Source: Desulfovibrio sp.
GTDB taxonomy: Bacteria; Desulfobacterota; Desulfovibrionia; Desulfovibrionales; Desulfovibrionaceae
NCBI GenBank assembly: GCA_031272715.1
Contig: JAISTH010000005.1
Location: forward strand, 1-64,000
DNA: 64,000 nt
Reading direction: 5' to 3'
The notes under the pieces were generated by a model that worked only from the letters and a program-made list of their open reading frames with translations, did not search any database and was not told where the DNA came from. Every line of letters begins with the position of its first letter. Position 1 is the stretch's first letter. The position numbers were made by a program, and so were the translations under genes. This document shows positions 58,618 to 64,000 of this stretch, in pieces.

Positions 58618-58832
58618 AATGTCGCCGCCTGCATGACGTCTTCCGCGCTCGCCGCGAGCGAGCACCTGTTTTCCGCCTCGACCCGCCTGTACACCTCTTC
58701 GCGGTACACCGTCACGTGTCCCGGGACCTCCAGGCCCAACCGGATGTGCCTTCCCTGCACGTCCAGAATGGTCACCCGGATGTCCTCCCCGAGGTACAGG
58801 CTCTCGCCGGGCCTTCGTTTCAAGATCAACAT
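58596..58832 (-). CDS. csrA: Carbon storage regulator CsrA
   Basis: Small RNA-binding dimer that represses translation at ANGGA sites. The 78-aa protein begins MLILKRRPGESLYLGEDIRVTIL, the near-invariant CsrA start, and has VPGHVTVYREEVYRRVEAEN. Length exceeds the 61 aa of E. coli by a C-terminal tail, as in many non-enteric forms. The ATG at 58832 has GGTGGG seven bases upstream; two start codons farther upstream in frame are less likely. It overlaps fliW and lies just downstream of flagellin 2, whose leader it should bind. Confidence 0.95.
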   Translation of the reverse strand: MLILKRRPGESLYLGEDIRVTILDVQGRHIRLGLEVPGHVTVYREEVYRRVEAENRCSLAASAEDVMQAATLWNEPRA

Positions 58833-58899
58833 TGCCATACCCACCGTCGTCCCATCGGGACCGTCGGGGTGAATCGAAATCTGAACCGCCCCTGGCTAC

Positions 58900-58932
58900 C
58901 ATGTCCCCGGAGGCCGACCCTCCGGGGACATG
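58900..58932 (-). terminator. Hairpin after flagellin 2
   Basis: CATGTCCCCGGAGG (58900-58913) pairs perfectly with CCTCCGGGGACATG (58919-58932), loop CCGAC. There is no T run, so readthrough into csrA is possible. Confidence 0.6.
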
Positions 58933-58974
58933 ATCTGTGTGCAGCCCTTCGTCAGCTTCCCAGTCCTTCGGGGA

Positions 58975-59859
58975 CTATCCGAGGAGCTGGAGGGCGAGCC
59001 TCGGCATGCTGTTCGCCTGGGAAAGCATGGCCACGGCGGACTGCGTCAGGATCTGGTTGCGCACGAACTCGGTCATTTCCGAGGCCACGTCCACATCCGA
59101 GATGCGGGACTCGGCGGCCTGGAGGTTCTCCGCCTGGATCGTGAGGTTGGAGACGGTGTTTTCCAGACGATTCTGCAACGCCCCCAAATGTGCCCTGATC
59201 TTGTCCTTGGACACCACGGCGTCCTGCAGGCCGACCAGCGCCTTCTGCGCCTGATCCTGCGTGGACACCGTGTAGGCCGACATGTTGCTGGCCGCACTGT
59301 TCCCCACGCCCAGGGCCGAAGCCGTGGCGGTGCCGATGTCGATGTAGTAGTAGTCCTCCGCTGAGTCGTTCATTGTGCCGAAGTGCACCTTCAGCTTCCC
59401 TTCCGACACCAGCCCGGCGCCGTTGTGCGTGTCCCCGCTCAGGTTGCCGTTGAGCAGATGAAGACCGTTGAAGTCCGTGGCGTTGGCTATCCGTGTGATC
59501 TCCGATGCCATCGCCTGGTACTCTGACTCGATCATGAGGCGCTGGGTGGAGTCGTAGGTGCCGGTGGCCGCCTGTTCCGCCAGTTCCTTCATCCTGATCA
59601 GCTTTTCGTCGATGACGCCCAGGGCGCCGTCGGCCGTCTGGATGAGCGAGATGGCGTCGTTGGCATTGCGCACGCCCTGGTTCAACGCGGCGATGTCCGA
59701 CCGCATGAGTTCGCGGATGGCCAGGCCGGCCGCATCGTCCGCCGCGGAGTTGATCCGCAGTCCGGACGAGAGGCGCTGAACCGATGTCTGCAGGTTGCTG
59801 TAGTTGCTCGTCAGCGTGTTGGCGGCATTGGTCGCCATGCTGTTGTAATAGATATACAT
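58975..59859 (-). CDS. Flagellin 2
   Basis: A 294-aa flagellin, the same length as flagellin 1 and nearly identical in the D0/D1 ends (MYIYYNSMATN, LSSGLRINSAADDAAGLAIRE and SQANSMPRLALQLLG). Differences cluster in the centre (about residues 130-210), the exposed part. The start is supported by GGAGG as in flagellin 1. Two flagellins of similar size may be mixed in one filament or used at different positions. The leader carries AUGGA sites at 59868-59872 and 59914-59918. csrA and fliW follow on the same strand. Confidence 0.95.
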   Translation of the reverse strand: MYIYYNSMATNAANTLTSNYSNLQTSVQRLSSGLRINSAADDAAGLAIRELMRSDIAALNQGVRNANDAISLIQTADGALGVIDEKLIRMKELAEQAATGTYDSTQRLMIESEYQAMASEITRIANATDFNGLHLLNGNLSGDTHNGAGLVSEGKLKVHFGTMNDSAEDYYYIDIGTATASALGVGNSAASNMSAYTVSTQDQAQKALVGLQDAVVSKDKIRAHLGALQNRLENTVSNLTIQAENLQAAESRISDVDVASEMTEFVRNQILTQSAVAMLSQANSMPRLALQLLG

Positions 59860-59867
59860 GACATTCC

Positions 59868-59918
59868 TCCATGAATGCTCTGTATGCCTGGCGGTGCACT
59901 ATGCGCGTCCGTGTCCAT
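59868..59918 (-). promoter_or_regulatory. Two AUGGA sites in the flagellin 2 leader, probable CsrA targets
   Basis: ATGGA at 59872-59868, in the ribosome site, and at 59918-59914, exactly 46 bases apart as in the flagellin 1 leader. The surrounding 65 bases are strongly conserved between the two genes. Confidence 0.65.
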
Positions 59919-60104
59919 ACGGACTACCGCCGCAAACGCCCGCGAGCGCGGGGATGAAGGGTTCGGGCGGGACTGCCCGGGTCGCGTCGCCCATCGTGCG
60001 CAGTGATGGCGTCGCCATGCCTCTGCCGTGACAGGGTTCTCCCTGTCTCCACGTCCATGCATGGGTGGAAAAAACTGCCCAAGACAGTTCTCGCAGGACA
60101 GAAT

Positions 60105-60120
60105 TGCATGAAGCATGCCC
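60105..60120 (-). promoter_or_regulatory. Possible sigma-54-type promoter of flagellin 2
   Basis: Minus strand GGGCATGCTTCATGCA: GG and GC ten bases apart, three mismatches to the consensus. The leader would be about 235 bases. Confidence 0.35.
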
Positions 60121-60795
60121 CCAGGGGGGCGACCGGGGCGGGGTGGCGCCCGGGTCGCCCCGGAGGCGCCGAAGCGTCCGGAACCTCCCCTTCCCTTCGC
60201 CCGGCGGCCGGGGGAAAAATTTGCCGTCCGCATCCTCGCGGGACGGGCCTGGGAGGATGGACGAAGGGGCGGAACCCTCGGGAAGGCGGGGAGGAATGCC
60301 TGCCGGGGCGATCATCGGAGCGAAGGGCCCGCATCGCGAAGGGGGACGGCGGGTGCGCCACGCAGGCCCTCTGCCGCATCAAGCCGGCCCGCCAGGCAAC
60401 AACCGCACGCCGGGCCTCGCGGCATGCCTCGATGCCGTGACGGCCCTCGCCGCGACCGGCGTGGATCCCGACCCGCACGAGATCCTCCGCCCGCGAAGGA
60501 CTGCGCGCCCCGCGGCCGTCAAGACGGGCGGAGAGACGGGGGAAGACATTGCCGCCCATCCCGCCCCTTGCCCCGGACGCAGGGAAGCGCTAGGATTCCC
60601 CCTTCCGAGCGTCACTCCGGGAACCCGGCCGTTCCAGGCCGCATCCCCGGGACCGCGCCGGACATGCGGACGCGGGGCGCAGGCGTCCACCACCGAGCAT
60701 CGGAACGGCAAAGGCGCGCAACAAGAACATCGGCATATCGACTCCGTGCCGCCTTGCACGGCCATATGCCACAAAACCAAAAGAGACACACGGCC

Positions 60796-62583
60796 ATGAG
60801 AACTCGTAGAAATACATTGCACAGGCGTGCGCGCAAACTGACGCCAAGATTCAAGAGCGACAGCGACGACAGCATGTCAAGCACGCCTGACGACGAAAGC
60901 TCGAATATGTTCGAGGGGAATCCTAACGTCAAATACATGAAACTGGATTACTTTGCCCCTAACTCGCAATACGGTCAGGAATTGCGGCAGCTGTCCATTG
61001 ATGTCAATGCATCTGGCGCTGATTGCGCCTTCATCGTCAACCGGCGTGCGCAGGGCATCATCGATATGACCCGCACCAAATTTGCGGCGAATATTGAGAC
61101 TTATAGTGATCTCGCAATCCCGTGGTTGCCATCGCTGAAGGACAGGAAAATCGCAGTCATCGATGACTGCATACGTACTGGGGCAACGGCTAACAACGTC
61201 ATAGACCATCTCGTCGCAAGCGGCGCTGATGTCGGCAACATCTCCGTGCACAGCATATTCACGACCAATGATCCGAACATGCTGCTTCATGGAGACATCA
61301 AGCCAAATCTTGTTGTAAAGAAAGCCGTGTCACGTGAGGAATACAAAAAACGAATACAGGATATAGTAATATTCCTTTCAATTTATCCTCTAGCATATGA
61401 ATACGAATATCCAAAATTTTATTGCAGATACCAGAGCTCTCTCGGCAATTGGCGCGATGCAATTAAACATCTACTTGATGCTTTTGGACACGAATCCGTT
61501 TTCAAGGCCGATTTGTTTACGCGCATGCATCCGACGATGAGCAGGCTATCAATAAATATTTGTCCTCCTAACGGCGCATGGAAAATCCGGTGTCATTTAC
61601 ACGATGACACACGCACTGCCATCCTTGTTCCAATTACAACTGCATTTCACGTTGACCCATCAATCTCCCATTTCTCCGCGCTGCGCAAGCATGCAGAAGA
61701 AATCCTAGCAAAACTGGATCCTGCTCGTGAAAACTTCCAGGGTGAAACTGCAGCTCGTTTCGAACAGTATATAAATTCGACTGAAGCTTTTCTCATGCAT
61801 ATTGATAAATTTTATAAAATATTTTCTTTTGAGGATGAAATCGTAACTCGGCTCACAATGCATGACGCGAGGCTCATATTTGGCGAAGACATGGCAAAGG
61901 ATATAATATACCCGATAAAACTCATGGATCCAAAATCTGTCCGATGGAATGACATTTCTCCTCAAAAACTAGGCGAACTCTCGGCATTCTCCACTAAATT
62001 CATGAAGGGGAAATATGGAAAAGATTTCATGGACCTGCTCATGCTAAAAATTTCAAAGAAGGCAGAAGATGGATTCAAGCATGCCTCAGCTATCTTGCAT
62101 GCATTGTATGAAGCCTTTGATGAATTTGTCAACAACCCCGAGATGCTGAATAAGCTTGTCAATACGGATGGATTTCATCCAAATGCCGAAGAAATCAAAA
62201 ATAACCCATATCTGATGAATCTCATCGGTCTAAGCTTTGAAGATATTATCACGATCACTTCCAAGATCTTCTACAACAGGAACCTCCAGTACCATTACGG
62301 CGAGAATGCGGCATATGTGAAAATATGCGAACAAATGGACATCGACATCGACAGCGGGAGCATCATCCCGGCGATAGGGATGGAGCGCAAGACCGTCTAC
62401 CGCAGAGGCGAAGGCGCCCTGCAGGACAAGTTCGCGATCCTCGCGATGAAGACCATCGACGCGGCGGAGGGGATCGAACTCGGGAAGCCCGTCACCCTTG
62501 CCGGTCTTCCCGAGGACAAGCGGAGCCATGTCACGGAATCGCTGCTGTTCCTGGACACTTGGCCCATGTGGATGGGCTTGTAG
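60796..62583 (+). CDS. AT-rich gene for a 595-aa protein with a phosphoribosyltransferase signature
   Basis: Unrecognised as a whole. Residues about 45-160 look like a type I phosphoribosyltransferase fold: a hydrophobic strand, VIDDCIRTGAT at 121-131 (the PRPP-binding loop of this superfamily, with two acidic residues before the turn), then a helix and SVHSIFTTN. The remaining 430 residues are mainly helical and match nothing I know; there are no membrane segments. The start is uncertain: ATG 60796 gives a basic, disordered N-terminus; ATG 60874 is an alternative. The first 500 codons are AT-rich with unusual codon use, while the last 85 are GC-rich like the host. The gene stands alone between the flagellin locus and a sigma-54 activator. 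Acquisition by transfer is likely; a role in nucleotide metabolism or in a defence or conflict system is only a guess. Confidence 0.8.
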   Translation: MRTRRNTLHRRARKLTPRFKSDSDDSMSSTPDDESSNMFEGNPNVKYMKLDYFAPNSQYGQELRQLSIDVNASGADCAFIVNRRAQGIIDMTRTKFAANIETYSDLAIPWLPSLKDRKIAVIDDCIRTGATANNVIDHLVASGADVGNISVHSIFTTNDPNMLLHGDIKPNLVVKKAVSREEYKKRIQDIVIFLSIYPLAYEYEYPKFYCRYQSSLGNWRDAIKHLLDAFGHESVFKADLFTRMHPTMSRLSINICPPNGAWKIRCHLHDDTRTAILVPITTAFHVDPSISHFSALRKHAEEILAKLDPARENFQGETAARFEQYINSTEAFLMHIDKFYKIFSFEDEIVTRLTMHDARLIFGEDMAKDIIYPIKLMDPKSVRWNDISPQKLGELSAFSTKFMKGKYGKDFMDLLMLKISKKAEDGFKHASAILHALYEAFDEFVNNPEMLNKLVNTDGFHPNAEEIKNNPYLMNLIGLSFEDIITITSKIFYNRNLQYHYGENAAYVKICEQMDIDIDSGSIIPAIGMERKTVYRRGEGALQDKFAILAMKTIDAAEGIELGKPVTLAGLPEDKRSHVTESLLFLDTWPMWMGL

Positions 62584-62799
62584 AAGCCCGATGCGGTGCG
62601 AGGGCGCATCGCTTCCCTCCCCGCGGCCCCGGGACGCACCAGGGAGGCGCGGCCGGACCCGGTGTCGCCGTGACGACGGGAAGGGCAACCCCGACCCTTC
62701 GCCGGGCGCCTGACCGTTGCCCCGACATCGGCGGCCATGGCGGCTTCCGCAGGGCCTTCGCCCTTGCCTCAAGTACGTCGATACGGTAAACTCCGCATC

Positions 62800-64000
62800 A
62801 TGCCCGGTTCCAATCGTCAAGCCGGAGGCCCCCACCCCCCGGCCCCTTCGGAAGACGCCGCCCGTTGCGAGCGTCAACTCGTGCTCTTGGCCGAACTGGC
62901 CCAGGTCATGAACTCCGCCGCCGACGTCGGACGCGCCCTGGACAAGGCCCTGGCCCTGATGGCCGAACATCTCCACATGATGCGCGGCACCGTCACCCTG
63001 GTCTCGCCGAAGACCGGGGAGATACGCATCGAGTCCGCCTACGGGCTCAAGCCCGCGGAACGCCAGCGGGGGCGGTACGTCAGAGGCGAGGGGATCACCG
63101 GCCGCGTCATCGAGACGGGCCGGCCCATGTACGTGACCAACGTGTCCCAGGAACCCCGGTTCCTCAACAGAACCCGGTCCAGGGACCTCAGGAAGGAGAG
63201 CGTCTCCTTCCTGTGCGTTCCCATCCGCCTGGGGGACCTGACCGTCGGGGCCCTCTCCGTGGACCGCCTGCTCTCCGAGAGCGCGGACGTCGAGGAGGAG
63301 ATGCGGCTGCTGTCCATCATCGCCACGCTCCTCAGCCACGCTGCCGTGGAGTTCCAGAGCATGATGGACAACGAGGCCACGCCGTCCCTGCGCCCCAAGG
63401 AGTTCGTCGGCAACTCCCAGGTGATGGAGAGGGTCTACGCACAGATCGCCCAGGTCGCCCCCTCGGGCACCACGGTCTTCCTCCACGGCGAGTCCGGGAC
63501 GGGGAAGGAGCTGGCGGCCAGGGCCATCCACAACGGCAGTCCCAGGGCCGCTCGGCCCTTCATATCCCTCAATTGCGCCTCCCTGCCGGAAAACCTGCTG
63601 GAAAGCGAACTCTTCGGGCACGACCGGGGCGCCTTCACCGGGGCCAACACCACCCGCAAGGGACGGTTCGAGCTGGCGGACGGGGGGACCCTCTTCCTGG
63701 ACGAAGTGGGTGAGCTTTCCATGATGGCCCAGGCGAAGCTGCTGAGGGTGCTCCAGGAACGCACCTTCGAGCGCCTGGGGGGCATGGAGACCCTCCACGT
63801 GGACGTGCGGTTCATCACCGCCACCAACCGCAGGCTGGAGGACATGGTGGACGCCGGGACCTTCCGCCGCGACCTCTACTACCGCCTCAACGTCTTCCCC
63901 ATCCACCTCCCGCCCCTGCGGGACAGGCCGGAGGACATCCTCCCCCTCGCCAACCACTTCGTGCAGAAGTTCGCCATGGAGAACGGCCGGCAGCACGTCC
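62800..64000 (+). CDS. Sigma-54-dependent activator with GAF and AAA+ domains (cut by window end)
   Basis: The first 400 residues of a NifA/NtrC-class activator. A GAF domain (about residues 40-180) may sense a small ligand or redox state. The AAA+ domain begins with [21 protein letters not shown]; Walker A GESGTGKE, the sigma-54 contact loop GAFTGA, Walker [11 protein letters not shown] and the arginine-containing [14 protein letters not shown] are present. The DNA-binding domain lies beyond 64000. The order GAF-AAA+ recalls NifA but no nif gene is seen. The ATG at 62800 has no strong ribosome site. It could serve the sigma-54 promoters seen upstream of the flagellin genes, but that is speculation. 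Confidence 0.9.
   Translation, partial: MPGSNRQAGGPHPPAPSEDAARCERQLVLLAELAQVMNSAADVGRALDKALALMAEHLHMMRGTVTLVSPKTGEIRIESAYGLKPAERQRGRYVRGEGITGRVIETGRPMYVTNVSQEPRFLNRTRSRDLRKESVSFLCVPIRLGDLTVGALSVDRLLSESADVEEEMRLLSIIATLLSHAAVEFQSMMDNEATPSLRPKEFVGNSQVMERVYAQIAQVAPSGTTVFLHGESGTGKELAARAIHNGSPRAARPFISLNCASLPENLLESELFGHDRGAFTGANTTRKGRFELADGGTLFLDEVGELSMMAQAKLLRVLQERTFERLGGMETLHVDVRFITATNRRLEDMVDAGTFRRDLYYRLNVFPIHLPPLRDRPEDILPLANHFVQKFAMENGRQHV

Larger units (their letters stand above)
59860..60795. other. Spacer between flagellin 2 and the phosphoribosyltransferase-like gene
   Basis: About 940 bases without a supported gene. It contains the flagellin 2 leader (59868-59932) and a sigma-54-like site (60105-60120). 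From about 60770 the composition becomes AT-rich. Confidence 0.5.

Overview
The window comes from a GC-rich Gram-negative bacterium. My best guess is a motile member of the Desulfovibrionaceae or close relatives. This is an inference from the gene set (BamD, LolA, flagellin with CsrA/FliW, RNase J, a chemoreceptor with a C-terminal hemerythrin domain, several c-di-GMP and chemotaxis proteins); no rRNA is present to confirm it. Most genes are ordinary chromosomal genes in short operons with 4-base ATGA or GTGA overlaps.

Layout. 0.5-5.1 kb: argG-argH-unknown-nadA (arginine synthesis, then NAD precursor synthesis). 5.1-6.2 kb: a HAD phosphatase and a small unknown gene on the minus strand. 6.9-12.9 kb: trxA-trxB-bamD, a cation efflux protein, the GTPase EngB and an Lsa/Vga-like ABC-F ATPase. 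12.9-14.6 kb: an AT-rich island with three small minus-strand genes (two are paralogues) and a striking intergenic sequence whose two 10-bp stems interlock as a pseudoknot. 15.2-21.8 kb: ssrA (tmRNA, with promoter and terminator), efp, ftsK, lolA, uvrB. 21.8-26.5 kb: a 1.4-kb spacer holding a 22-residue membrane peptide gene and a dispersed repeat pair, then ligA and dapB separated by three decayed 164-bp tandem repeats for which dapB's own 5' end is a fourth unit. 26.7-28.5 kb: a tandem pair of 140-aa unknown proteins. 28.5-33.6 kb (minus): a five-gene operon tolC-like, rnj, CoA-binding protein, cysteine-cluster protein, DnaJ-like protein. 34.9-37.8 kb: an autotransporter-type protein and an OmpH/Skp-like lipoprotein.

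37.8-52.4 kb is a signalling region: two paralogous membrane diguanylate cyclases around a hemerythrin chemoreceptor, a glycosyltransferase, a chemoreceptor ending in a PilZ domain, a BvgS-like hybrid kinase with its response regulator, HU and CheV. 52.5-56.2 kb: ilvE (with a repeat-bearing leader), a STAS protein, an esterase and ferritin. 56.4-59.9 kb (minus): flagellin, csrA, fliW, flagellin; both flagellin leaders carry matched AUGGA sites expected to bind CsrA, so the locus looks like a self-contained CsrA-FliW-flagellin feedback circuit. 60.8-62.6 kb: an AT-rich gene for a 595-aa protein with a phosphoribosyltransferase signature, probably acquired. The window ends inside a GAF/AAA+ sigma-54 activator.

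The most unusual items are the interlocked pseudoknot element in the AT-rich island, the ligA-dapB junction repeats, the phosphoribosyltransferase-like gene, a motif shared by several promoter regions, the 22-residue peptide gene and the probable frameshift at the start of ftsK. All homology statements come from reading motifs, not from database searches.
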